DNA of 35,394 bases from an uncultured Anaerolineae bacterium. Its GTDB lineage: Bacteria; Chloroflexota; Anaerolineae; Anaerolineales; Villigracilaceae. Location of the stretch: assembly GCA_903822545.1 (NCBI GenBank), contig CAIJPN010000124.1:1-35394 (forward strand), in the 5' to 3' direction. Each line of letters begins with the position of its first letter. Positions within the stretch are counted from its first letter, which is position 1. Below are positions 23,352 to 31,716 of the stretch, in pieces. Below the pieces are notes generated by a model. The model did not search any database. It was not told the origin of the DNA and worked only from the letters and a program-made list of their open reading frames with translations. A program made the position numbers and the translations under genes.

Positions 23352-24560
23352 TTACGGTGCAGGCAGGTACAGCCAGGGATTGACTTTGCTGTACAAGGTG
23401 TGCATCAATTCAAAGTGCAGGTGCGAACCGCTTGAGCGGCCTGTGTTTCCGAGTGCGCCGATAACAGTTCCCATATCCACACTTTGGCCGCAAACCACAT
23501 TAATGGCGCTCAGGTGAGCGTAAAGCGATTGCCAGCCGGTGCCGTGGTCAATCATAATCATATTGCCATAGCCCCATTCATTCCAACCAGCATACACAAT
23601 AACGCCCGCATCCACTGCATAGATGGGTTCGCCAGTTTCCCCGGCCAGGTCGATACCGCGGTGGTTGGTTTCCGGGGAATAGTCAAAACCAGAGAGGGTG
23701 TGATTGTTGGCAGGCCAGGTGAAATAACCCAAGCCCACTGCCCCATCGCTGATCTGGCCGCACGCGCCACTACCAGAAACCCGTGAGGAGGCTGGCTGAT
23801 CGCGGGTGATGCCCACAGGTGCACTCCAGGAGGAGTAAGGCCGGTTTCCACCGGGGACGATCAGCCAGGTGCCAGGCTGGATGTTGGGGTTGGAGAAATC
23901 GCCAATGGTAGCCAGGTCGAGATGATTTTGTGGGTAGTTGATGATGTCTTCGGGGGCAACGTTCAAGCCGCGAGCAACACCGTTCAGGCCATCGCCAACT
24001 TCCCAGCGGTAGTAATAGCCATCCACCGGCAAAATGTTCAACACTGTGCCAATTGACAGGTTATGGGGATCATCACGCAGGGTGTAATAATTCCCAAACA
24101 TAATCGTTTGCGGTTTCAGGTTAAATTTTTCTGCAATCCCGATCACCGTGTCACCTTTTACAACGGTATATTGCGCAATTTCCTGGCGTGGGCGGGTTGG
24201 AATGGTGGTATGGATGAGCGCTTCGCGCACAATCCCGCGGTAGGTGCTGGATACCTGGGGGATGGATGCAATTTGCACCGAGGGGGTGGCTGTGGCGACG
24301 ATAGCTGTGCTGCGCGCCGACGGTGAAAGCGGCACGGCCTTGAAAAAGGATTTCATCCCAAAAACGACCAGCACCACACCCAAAATGGTCAGCAGGTTAA
24401 TACCAATTCGTATGGCAAGTTCGCCAAGCCCCAACTGGGCCAGCATTTCGAGCCAGTTATTTTTGGCAGGTTTGGGCTGTGGTTCTGGTGCTGTAGTTCC
24501 GGCAGGCGTTTGCTCTCCCTGGGAGGCCTGCTGGGCAACTTCCTGAAATTCGTCAGTCAT
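23352..24560 (-). CDS. LysM and M23 peptidase (LytM-type endopeptidase), membrane-anchored
   Basis: The 402-residue protein has a cytoplasmic Gln/Pro-rich N-terminus, one membrane segment (about 50-70), two LysM peptidoglycan-binding modules (VVKGDTVIGIAEKFNLKPQT and a WEVGDGLNGVARGLNVAPED copy) and a C-terminal M23 domain. The zinc site shows as HRGIDLAG (HxxxD) and SHLHFEL (HxH), with SLYAHL preceding. M23 enzymes cut peptidoglycan cross-bridges. A Cys pair (GACGQ and VVCGQ) may form a disulfide. AGGAAA precedes ATG 24560. Confidence 0.93.
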   Translation of the reverse strand: MTDEFQEVAQQASQGEQTPAGTTAPEPQPKPAKNNWLEMLAQLGLGELAIRIGINLLTILGVVLVVFGMKSFFKAVPLSPSARSTAIVATATPSVQIASIPQVSSTYRGIVREALIHTTIPTRPRQEIAQYTVVKGDTVIGIAEKFNLKPQTIMFGNYYTLRDDPHNLSIGTVLNILPVDGYYYRWEVGDGLNGVARGLNVAPEDIINYPQNHLDLATIGDFSNPNIQPGTWLIVPGGNRPYSSWSAPVGITRDQPASSRVSGSGACGQISDGAVGLGYFTWPANNHTLSGFDYSPETNHRGIDLAGETGEPIYAVDAGVIVYAGWNEWGYGNMIMIDHGTGWQSLYAHLSAINVVCGQSVDMGTVIGALGNTGRSSGSHLHFELMHTLYSKVNPWLYLPAP

Positions 24561-24706
24561 TCGGTTTCCTGTTCTCTTGGTCGGTCATAATAACATGGGC
24601 AAAAATGCCCGTCAAGCCAGGCATTAATCCGACATGAGAATCTTAAAAAAATTCACAGGGGTGCATCTCTGGTGCACGAATAGAATTGGCAGACCCTGAA
24701 GGGAGC

Positions 24707-25969
24707 TTACACCTTTAAATTACGCAAAGATGGGTTCGACAGTTGGATACCGCCAATGGCAAGCAGCGAAATCGCGCCACATATTAAGGCGGCATTGGGC
24801 ACACCCCAGGTTTGCGCCATCCAGCCAACCAGGATATTGCCAAAAGGCGCGACTCCCTGCAACCCCCACAGGTATGTGGCAAAAACCCGTCCGCGCAGAT
24901 CATTGGGAACCTGTAGCTGGATGAGTGTGTTCATGGTAGCCAGTTGGGTCACCGTCCCCCAGCCGATGATGACCAGCAGGACGAGTGCAACTGGCACGCT
25001 GCGTGTCAGTCCGATGGAGAACAACCCCAGGATGAAGGCGGCCTGTCCGGCCAGCAGCATCCAGCCTTTTTTGGGAGGGTTGAAAGATGCCAGGCTGACA
25101 GCGGCAACAAAAGCCCCAATTCCCTGCGCGGTATAAAGCCCGCTGTTGCGGGCGGCAATACTGGCGCTGGTATCCCCGATCTGGATCAGCACATCACGCG
25201 CAATGGCCGGGATTTGCAACGTGAACGGGAAACCGATAAACCCGGAGATGGATGCCATCAGGATAATCAACAAAACCATCTGCGTCTGGCGGATGTAGCG
25301 CTGGCCTTCTTTGAATTCTTCGATGACATTGCGCTTGCCTGTGGTGGTTTTTTCTTCGTGGAAAGGTGTGCGCACAAAAAGCAGACCGATGATAACAAAA
25401 AGGTAGCTGATCCCGTTTGCCAGGAAGGCCCAGCCTTCGCCTTCATCTTGCAAAATGATCAGGAACGGCGCGACCAGCGAAGGGCCGAGCACCCGCGCCA
25501 GGTTGAAGATGGTGGACTGGAGCGCGATGGCGTTGGGCAGGGCATCCTTCCCGACCAGTTCGATCAACATGGCCTGGCGGGCGGTGATTTCGATGGCATT
25601 GGCGGTGCCAAGCACCAGGGCCAGCACAAAAATGTGCCAGATCTGGATCACGCCGCTAAGCGCCAGGAGTGACAACACAAGGGCTTGCAGCATCATCACA
25701 ACTTGCATGACGATGACGGTTTTGCGCTTGTCAAGGCGTTCTACCAGCACCCCGGCGGGCAGCGCCAGCAGCAGGGTGGGCAGGCTGGCCGCGAAACCGA
25801 TCAGCCCCAGATCGAAGGGGCGGCCCGAGAGACGGTAAGCCAGGTATGGCTGGGCGGTGCTTTGCATCCAGGTGCCAATCAGCGAGATAAATTGTCCCGC
25901 CCAGAAGATGAAGAAATCGCGCGAGGCAAGTGCAGGGTAACGGCTAAAGAGTTGTTCTTTGAAGGTCAT
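24707..25969 (-). CDS. MFS transporter, MFS_3/EntS-like
   Basis: The 420-residue protein has about 10-12 membrane segments and the MFS_3 (DUF894, EntS-like) pattern: FFIFWAGQFISLIGTWMQST in the first helix, ERLDKRKTVIVMQ in the loop 2-3 motif A region and NLARVLGPSLVAPFL in helix 5. Such proteins export siderophores or drugs; the substrate is unknown. It starts 6 bases after the SRAP gene stop and is last in a three-gene operon with SRAP and the DUF3048 protein. Confidence 0.88.
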   Translation of the reverse strand: MTFKEQLFSRYPALASRDFFIFWAGQFISLIGTWMQSTAQPYLAYRLSGRPFDLGLIGFAASLPTLLLALPAGVLVERLDKRKTVIVMQVVMMLQALVLSLLALSGVIQIWHIFVLALVLGTANAIEITARQAMLIELVGKDALPNAIALQSTIFNLARVLGPSLVAPFLIILQDEGEGWAFLANGISYLFVIIGLLFVRTPFHEEKTTTGKRNVIEEFKEGQRYIRQTQMVLLIILMASISGFIGFPFTLQIPAIARDVLIQIGDTSASIAARNSGLYTAQGIGAFVAAVSLASFNPPKKGWMLLAGQAAFILGLFSIGLTRSVPVALVLLVIIGWGTVTQLATMNTLIQLQVPNDLRGRVFATYLWGLQGVAPFGNILVGWMAQTWGVPNAALICGAISLLAIGGIQLSNPSLRNLKV

Positions 25970-25975
25970 TGTTGT

Positions 25976-26647
25976 CTATTTAATGGGCACAACCAGCTCG
26001 GGGCGGTCGTTGGCGGGGCTATTTACCAGCGTGGAAACAGCCCAGGCGGTCATTTCATCTGCCGGGTAGGGTTTCAACAATCCACCCAGCACTTCAGGAC
26101 GGCCCGGGGATGGTTCCAACCACCGCTCATAGGCACTTGGTGGCAGGATGACCGGCATGCGGTTATGCAGGCGCGCCATTAACGCATTAGGTTCGGTGGT
26201 GATGATGGTGCAGGATTTGATGAATGACCCATCCGGGCTGTGCCACTCATCCCACAAACCGGCAAGGGCAAAGGGTTTGCCGCTGGAAAGGCGGATGTAA
26301 TTGGGGATTTTGGTCTTAGCCCCAGGCTGGGCCTGCCACTCGTAGAAACCATCGGCAAAGATCAGGCAGCGCCGATATTTGTAGCTGCCCCGGAAAGATG
26401 GTTTTTCGGACAGGGTTTCGGAGCGGGCGTTGATGAGTTTTGAGCCTATGGACGGGTCTTTGGCCCAACTTGGGATCAAGCCCCATGTGAAGAAATCTGC
26501 TTTGTTTTTGCCATCATTGGGCAGCGTGAGGACAGGCTGGGTGGGAGCGATGTTGAAGCGCGGTGCGCTGGCAACCGGAAAAGTGAATGCCGGGAAGGCA
26601 TCCTGTAAATCGGCTGTATCAACAGTCAGGGTAAAGCGTCCACACAT
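25976..26647 (-). CDS. SRAP-domain protein (YedK/HMCES-like abasic-site shield)
   Basis: The 223-residue protein starts MCGRF, exposing the catalytic Cys2 after Met removal. It has NARSET (Asn73, Glu77), GFYEW (Glu103) and LHNRMPVIL (His161), the residues that in YedK and HMCES form a thiazolidine cross-link with abasic sites in single-stranded DNA. It is full length for the family. AGGAGA precedes ATG 26647. It lies 16 bases after the DUF3048 gene and 6 before the MFS gene. Confidence 0.95.
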   Translation of the reverse strand: MCGRFTLTVDTADLQDAFPAFTFPVASAPRFNIAPTQPVLTLPNDGKNKADFFTWGLIPSWAKDPSIGSKLINARSETLSEKPSFRGSYKYRRCLIFADGFYEWQAQPGAKTKIPNYIRLSSGKPFALAGLWDEWHSPDGSFIKSCTIITTEPNALMARLHNRMPVILPPSAYERWLEPSPGRPEVLGGLLKPYPADEMTAWAVSTLVNSPANDRPELVVPIK

Positions 26648-26663
26648 GGGAGTTTCTCCTGGT

Positions 26664-28004
26664 TTATGGGGCTACTTTTTTGGTTTCAGGGGTTGGGGTC
26701 AGGCTGCGCGGGGGAATGAAAAAGATGAAGTTGATGGTTTTGCCATTCTGGAGGATGATGCTTTCGGGATCGAGCACTTCGTAGTAGGTGATGCCCCGGT
26801 TGAGGCCAAGGGGGTTGTTGTAGGTATCCATCAGGCGGATAGGCTGGTCGATGGCATCGCGCACCCATTTGCCTTCAACCATGGTCCCGTTGCGGAAGAT
26901 GTAGGCCGCGCCTTCGCCATATAGTTGGATGTCGAAAACCTGGTCGGCGCGATCATATTCGGTTTTGAAACTGTGCGGGACGAGCAGGGTGACTACGTTA
27001 TCGGTGATGATTTGCTCATCGGTAAGCTGGTCAATGTGCGGGGCGTAACCTTCGTGCAGGTTTTTTTCCGGGTCGACATCTTGCACATCGCTGTAGCGCA
27101 GGTAGACGTGACGAGCAGGATTATATTCCCAATAGTTGTAGGCGTAGTTGGAGTAAAAGGTGAAGATGGTGTCGATGGCGATTTGCCCGGGGTGCCATAC
27201 CATCGTCTCGCTGAAGTAGCTGGCGCGCAGGGACTGGCGGGAGTTGTCGGTCTGACGGTATTTCAGGAATTTGCCCACGCCGCTGGTATCAATAAACAGG
27301 TTGTTATAACCCTGGATGCGGGTGTTGCGGCACAAGGGCGGGCAGTTATCGGAGCGTGAAACGAAAAGGAAGGGCAGCAAGTCGCTGTTGAGCAGGTATT
27401 TTTCCACACGCTCGTCGGCATTGGCAAAAACCAGGATGGCGTGGTACATGCGGGCGATGTGTTCATCGAAGTAACGCCCAGAGCGCACCGGCCCGGCGGT
27501 GGTGGCATCTTTGCTATAGAAAATGGCGATGAACCGCGACAGGCCATCTTCGATATAGTATTCGTAAACTACATCTGCCCGGGTCAACCCATATTGATAG
27601 CTACGCACAGAACGGGGATAGTTGGTGATTTTGACCGCGATGGGGCGACGATCCAGCATGGACAGGTTGCTGACGGACAGTCCAGTGAGCGGGTTGATGC
27701 CACGCGATTCTTGGGGAGTGAGGGTGAAGGGGGGAGGTTCGGGGCTGGGGCTGGGTTCCAGCACCGGGTCGGGCGAGGCCCGGGTAACGGTAGGCGGCGG
27801 CAGGGCGGTATCGGTTGGACTGGGGGCGGGGGTCAGGCTGGGGATGTGCAGCAGGCTGAAGGCCAGGGCAGTGCTGGTCGCGTTTCCATTTTCTATCACT
27901 GCCTGCGAAGCCATGATTTGCGGCAAGAGCAGGGTGACTAACAAGATCACACCAGCGATGACCAAAATCCAGATGCCAATAAGCAGGTTGCGGAGCCGCT
28001 TCAT
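26664..28004 (-). CDS. DUF3048 (YerB-like) membrane-anchored protein
   Basis: The 446-residue protein has an N-terminal membrane anchor (residues 7-29), a Pro/Thr/Ser-rich linker (about 55-95), and DUF3048 beginning at INPLTGLSVSNLSMLDRRPI and GLTRADVVYEYYIEDGLSRF, then GPVRSGRYFD. It has a C-terminal DUF3048_C part (FTFYSNYAYNYWEY, IRLMDTYNNPLGLNRG). The B. subtilis relative YerB is a lipoprotein of unknown function; here a membrane anchor replaces the lipobox. A TATAAT box lies 8 bases before the ATG, so the mRNA may have almost no leader. Confidence 0.88.
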   Translation of the reverse strand: MKRLRNLLIGIWILVIAGVILLVTLLLPQIMASQAVIENGNATSTALAFSLLHIPSLTPAPSPTDTALPPPTVTRASPDPVLEPSPSPEPPPFTLTPQESRGINPLTGLSVSNLSMLDRRPIAVKITNYPRSVRSYQYGLTRADVVYEYYIEDGLSRFIAIFYSKDATTAGPVRSGRYFDEHIARMYHAILVFANADERVEKYLLNSDLLPFLFVSRSDNCPPLCRNTRIQGYNNLFIDTSGVGKFLKYRQTDNSRQSLRASYFSETMVWHPGQIAIDTIFTFYSNYAYNYWEYNPARHVYLRYSDVQDVDPEKNLHEGYAPHIDQLTDEQIITDNVVTLLVPHSFKTEYDRADQVFDIQLYGEGAAYIFRNGTMVEGKWVRDAIDQPIRLMDTYNNPLGLNRGITYYEVLDPESIILQNGKTINFIFFIPPRSLTPTPETKKVAP

Positions 28005-28012
28005 TGATCGGG

Positions 28013-28018
28013 ATTATA
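28013..28018 (-). promoter_or_regulatory. -10 box (TATAAT) of a probable leaderless operon
   Basis: On the minus strand TATAAT is followed by eight bases and the ATG of the DUF3048 gene. No Shine-Dalgarno sequence fits in between. The -35 region is poor. Confidence 0.5.
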
Positions 28019-28024
28019 CCTTGT

Positions 28025-28056
28025 TTGACTGTGGGCTTTCTGGCTAATGATAAAAT
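28025..28056 (+). promoter_or_regulatory. Promoter of the antiporter-like operon (TTGACT / TAAAAT)
   Basis: TTGACT (28025-28030) and TAAAAT (28051-28056) are spaced 20 bases apart, wider than ideal; a TGATAA at 28048 gives 17. The -10 lies 9 bases before ATG 28066, again near-leaderless, in a 61-base region shared with the divergent DUF3048 promoter. Confidence 0.4.
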
Positions 28057-28065
28057 ACGCTCACT

Positions 28066-29607
28066 ATGTGGATTTTTGTGACGTTTGGGTTGGTGCTGGT
28101 GACAGTGACCGGGCTGGTGACGCTGCATGTTGTGCGACCTGGCTCAAAATATGCCTGGCTGGCAGGTATGCTGGGCAGCCTTTTGGTGTGGCTAAGCGTT
28201 TTTTTGTGGCAGATGGAGATGGGATTCACGCTTTCGCCGGGTACCTGGCAGCCGGACACGCTTTTCGATGGCAGCCCGCGCTGGGCCATTGACCCAATCG
28301 GCTGGCTGTTTGCGCTTTCGCTAACGGCCATGTCGGCGGCCATCATCCTTTCGGCCCCGGCGCGATTGGGGCCGGTCAGCCCGATGGCCTGGGTGGGAAC
28401 GATCTCGATGACGACGCTTGGCCTGCTGGCTGTAACAGCAGCCAACCCGCTCACCCTGCTTTTAACCTGGGCGGCCATCGATTTCACTGAATTTTTCAGT
28501 ACACTGCATTCAGCCCAAAATGCTTCAGCCAGCGAACGCACCGTCATCGCATTTGGGATCCGCGCTTTTGGCACAGGCCTGGCAATGTGGGCACTGGCAA
28601 ATGGCGGAATGACAGCCTCTTTTGATGCCATCCAGTCCCAGGAAGCGGCGTTGCTGCTGGTAGCAGCCGGATTGCGCCTGGGGGTTTTGCCGCTGCACCT
28701 GCCCCACCGCACCGAACCGGCGCTGCGTCGCGGGCTGGGAACAGCCATCCGGCTGACGGCGGCCACTTCCAGCCTGGTGCTTCTGGCACGGACTTCGGCG
28801 GCGGCAGCCTCCCTGCCATTGACCCCGCTGCTGGTACTGGTGACACTGGCCGCGCTTTACGCCGGCTGGAAGTGGCTCAGCGTGGCCGATGAACTCACGG
28901 CGCGCCCTTATTGGATCATCGGCATGGCATCGCTGGCGGTTGTAGCCGCCCTGCGCGGCAATGCCACCGGCAGCGCAGCCCTGGGCAGCACGCTGGTGTT
29001 GTTTGGCTCACTTTCTTTCCTTTACTCATCACGCAACCCGCAAATGGGGAGAATCCTGGCGCTGCTGGCCCTGGGGCTGGGTTCCCTGCCGTTCACGCTC
29101 ACAGCCACCTCCTGGCAGGGAGCAGAGATGTTTATCGGCTTCTGGCCGTTCCTGCTAATCGCACAGACCTTGCTGGTGGTGGGCTACATCCGCCACATTT
29201 TGCGCGCCAGCGAAGATGTCTTCGCGGCCTTGCCACGCTGGACACAGATTTCATACCCGGCAGGCCTGGGCATCCTGGCACTGACCAGCATCATCGGCGG
29301 TTTGTGGGGCTGGCCGGGAGCGCTCAGCCTGGGCAATTGGGGAGCGGCGCTGACGGTTTTCCTGCTTTCGGGCATCATGATTTTCATCCTCCTGCGTATT
29401 ACCGGGGTCAACATCCCGTCTGGCCCAGGCGAGGCATTAACCCGTCTTTCCATCGTGCAAGATGCCATCGCCAGGCTGCTTTGGGGGCTATACATCCTGG
29501 CTGCACGTATCATCAACTTCATAGCCAACCTGCTGGAAGGTGATGGCGGCCTGTTGTGGACGCTGCTCTTGCTGGTTGTCATCTTTTCGCTGGTACAGTC
29601 CCAATGA
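28066..29607 (+). CDS. NuoL/M/N-like proton-translocating membrane protein, divergent
   Basis: The 513-residue protein has about 13-14 membrane segments and the layout of the complex-I/Mrp antiporter-like family: a TAANPLTLLLTWAAIDFTEF segment corresponds to the TM5 region with its key Glu, and LRLGVLPLHLPHRTEP to the broken TM7 where NuoL/M have a conserved HxWLP-like stretch. Identity is clearly low and no nuo, mrp or hydrogenase genes adjoin. The next gene overlaps by ATGA. Ion-translocating function is an inference from family. Confidence 0.6.
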   Translation: MWIFVTFGLVLVTVTGLVTLHVVRPGSKYAWLAGMLGSLLVWLSVFLWQMEMGFTLSPGTWQPDTLFDGSPRWAIDPIGWLFALSLTAMSAAIILSAPARLGPVSPMAWVGTISMTTLGLLAVTAANPLTLLLTWAAIDFTEFFSTLHSAQNASASERTVIAFGIRAFGTGLAMWALANGGMTASFDAIQSQEAALLLVAAGLRLGVLPLHLPHRTEPALRRGLGTAIRLTAATSSLVLLARTSAAAASLPLTPLLVLVTLAALYAGWKWLSVADELTARPYWIIGMASLAVVAALRGNATGSAALGSTLVLFGSLSFLYSSRNPQMGRILALLALGLGSLPFTLTATSWQGAEMFIGFWPFLLIAQTLLVVGYIRHILRASEDVFAALPRWTQISYPAGLGILALTSIIGGLWGWPGALSLGNWGAALTVFLLSGIMIFILLRITGVNIPSGPGEALTRLSIVQDAIARLLWGLYILAARIINFIANLLEGDGGLLWTLLLLVVIFSLVQSQ

Positions 29608-30200
29608 ATATGCTAGACTTGATTCCCTGGCTGGCTGCTGTGCTGCTGGCAGTAACATCCACAGGGGTTCTACTCAGCCGTGACTGGCGCTGGAACCTGG
29701 TGATGATGGCAGGCCAATACTTTAGCATGTTCTGGCTGGTGATGGTGCACTGGCCGCTGACACTCTCATCCACCCGCCTCGTTACCGGCTGGATGGCAAT
29801 TGCAGTGCTGGGCGCCACCCTCACCGATATGAAAGAAGACATCGAAACCGAAACATCCTGGCCAGGCGGCAGGCTCTTCCGCGCAATCGCCATCTGGATA
29901 GTGCTCATCACCGTCACACAGGCCACCCCGGTTGTCTCAAACTGGCTCTCGGGCGCGGGACAGCCAGTCATATGGGGTGGGCTGGCACTCGTCGGCATAG
30001 GATTGCTGCATCTCGGCATTACCGCCCGGCCCCTACGCATCAGCCTCGGCCTGCTAACAGTCATCTCAGGCTTTGAAATCCTGTATGCCAGCATCGAAAA
30101 CTCCATCCTGGTGGCCGGATTACTATCACTCATCACACTGGGGCTGGCGCTGTCCGGTTCATACCTGCTCATCCAGGCAGGGCGGGAGATAACCAAATGA
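29604..30200 (+). CDS. Multi-pass membrane protein, possible NuoK/HyfE-like subunit
   Basis: The 198-residue protein has about six membrane segments. It starts at ATG 29604, overlapping the previous stop as ATGA, and overlaps the next start the same way. The segment ISLGLLTVISGFEILYASIE, with a Glu inside a helix, recalls the NuoK/MnhC/HyfE group that pairs with antiporter-like subunits; TDMKEDIETETSW is a cytoplasmic acidic loop. Assignment rests mostly on context, so another membrane family cannot be excluded. Confidence 0.5.
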   Translation: MNMLDLIPWLAAVLLAVTSTGVLLSRDWRWNLVMMAGQYFSMFWLVMVHWPLTLSSTRLVTGWMAIAVLGATLTDMKEDIETETSWPGGRLFRAIAIWIVLITVTQATPVVSNWLSGAGQPVIWGGLALVGIGLLHLGITARPLRISLGLLTVISGFEILYASIENSILVAGLLSLITLGLALSGSYLLIQAGREITK

Positions 30201-31597
30201 GCGCCCCACTGATCTGGATCGGCATCCCCATCCTCTCTGCAATCATCCTTTTCATCATCCCGCGCGAACGCTGGGTCAGCTTCATCGGCGCACTAATCTT
30301 CCTCGGGCTGGCTGCCGCAGCCTTTTTCTTGCCGACCGACACCGCCCTGCGCCTGTTAGATTACTCCCTGCGCATCGACTCCACCGTCAACCTGCTTGGC
30401 CGCCAGATCAGCCTGCCACCCGCCAGCCAGACCATCCTGGTGCTGGTGTTCGGGCTGGGCGCATTCTGGTTCTTCGGCACCATCGCCACCGGTTTTGCAC
30501 ACCGCCTCATCCCGGTAGGAATGGTAGTCATGGCATTGTTCGTGGCCTCGCTGGCCGTGCAACCCTTCCTCTACGCCGCCCTATTCATCGAAATCGCTGT
30601 GCTGATCGCAATCCCGGCGTTGCTCATGCCCGGCCAACGCCCCGGCCCCGGCCTGACCCGCTTCCTGATCTACCAGACCCTGGCCATGCCCTTCATCCTG
30701 TTCTCCGGCTTCCTGCTTTCGGGCATCGAAACCAGCCCCGGCGACGTGATCTACGTCACACAGGCCGCGCTAATGCTGGGAATTGGATTCGCCTTCCTCC
30801 TGGCAATTTTCCCGTTATACACCTGGATCCCCATGCTGGCAGAAGAAACCCACCCGTATGTGCTGGGCTCGCTGCTGGTAATTTTCCCTGTCTTCAGCCT
30901 GCTTTTTGGCCTGAACTTCCTCGACCGTTACTCGTGGCTGCGCGAAGCCCCGCAGCTGCCCCAGGTACTTCGCATCGTCGGCCTGTTGATGCTCGTCACC
31001 AGCGGCGTGTGGGCCACCTTCCAGCGTCACCTCGGGCGCATGCTGGCCTACGCCACCGTCACTGAAACCGGGCTGGCCCTGTTGGCCTTGAGCCTCAGCG
31101 ACCAGGCCGCCGGGTTGCAGATATTCTTCTACCTGCTGCTGCCGCGCGCCGTAGTGCTGGGCATCTGGGCCATGGCACTCTCCGTTTTCAAAGAACAGGC
31201 ACCTTCACTCAAATTCGTCGACCTGCAAGGGCTGGCCCGGCGCTTCCCGCTGGCAACCGCCGGGGTAGTGATCACACACCTTTCGGTGTGCGGAATGCCC
31301 CTGTTGGCTAGCTTCCCCATCCGCCAGGCCTTGTGGAGCAAACTGGCCGAAGAATCAGCCAACGCTGCCTTCTGGCTGGGACTATCCAGCCTGGGATTAT
31401 GGTTCGGGGCCTTCCGCACCCTGGCCGTGCTGACAATGTCACCCGAAAACACCCCCTGGCAGTCGCACGAAACCTGGGAACAGCGCATCCTGCTCGGGCT
31501 TGGAATCTTAGCCATCATCGTGCTCGGATTATTCCCCCAGTGGGCCCAACCACTGCTTGCCAACCTGCCCTTCATATTCGAGCATTTAGGAAGATAA
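30197..31597 (+). CDS. NuoM/MnhD-like proton-translocating membrane protein
   Basis: The 466-residue protein has about 13-14 membrane segments and a better match to the Proton_antipo_M family than the first gene: FLLAIFPLYTWIPMLAEETH matches the NuoM TM7 region (FPFHTWLPDAH type), and HLGRMLAYATVTETGLALLA matches the DxKRxxAYSSVSHMG segment with the conserved basic residue before TM8-9. It overlaps the preceding gene by ATGA. Together the three genes form one operon that lacks any NADH- or hydrogenase-type electron input module. Confidence 0.72.
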   Translation: MSAPLIWIGIPILSAIILFIIPRERWVSFIGALIFLGLAAAAFFLPTDTALRLLDYSLRIDSTVNLLGRQISLPPASQTILVLVFGLGAFWFFGTIATGFAHRLIPVGMVVMALFVASLAVQPFLYAALFIEIAVLIAIPALLMPGQRPGPGLTRFLIYQTLAMPFILFSGFLLSGIETSPGDVIYVTQAALMLGIGFAFLLAIFPLYTWIPMLAEETHPYVLGSLLVIFPVFSLLFGLNFLDRYSWLREAPQLPQVLRIVGLLMLVTSGVWATFQRHLGRMLAYATVTETGLALLALSLSDQAAGLQIFFYLLLPRAVVLGIWAMALSVFKEQAPSLKFVDLQGLARRFPLATAGVVITHLSVCGMPLLASFPIRQALWSKLAEESANAAFWLGLSSLGLWFGAFRTLAVLTMSPENTPWQSHETWEQRILLGLGILAIIVLGLFPQWAQPLLANLPFIFEHLGR

Positions 31598-31680
31598 TAC
31601 CCCGCCCGAGAATCCAACGTCTCCTGAGGTTAGATTCCCGCACAAAATGCCAAAAATCTGGAGATTTTGGACTCCTCGTA

Positions 31681-31686
31681 TATAAT
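31681..31686 (+). promoter_or_regulatory. -10 box (TATAAT)
   Basis: A perfect TATAAT lies 30 bases before ATG 31717, following CTCCTCG. A GGAG ribosome-binding site (31705-31708) lies between, so this mRNA has a leader. Confidence 0.5.
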
Positions 31687-31716
31687 GATGACGACCCCTC
31701 CCCCGGAGATTTCCAC

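Noticed and set aside
24645-24690. Terminator between the MFS and peptidase genes
   Set aside because: Only a 5-bp GTGCA/TGCAC stem with the T run displaced about 10 bases; too weak to list.
24944-25672. A 242-codon plus-strand frame opposite the MFS gene
   Set aside because: It is low-complexity Gln/Asp/Gly-rich antisense of the membrane protein; the minus-strand frame has clear MFS features.
28066-31597. Part of a canonical complex I operon
   Set aside because: No nuoA-J, nuoF/G or other core genes adjoin, and the two large subunits are divergent.
31333-31716. N-terminal extension of the coiled-coil protein
   Set aside because: It overlaps the antiporter gene in another frame, has a different amino-acid composition, and a TATAAT box and GGAG site precede ATG 31717.
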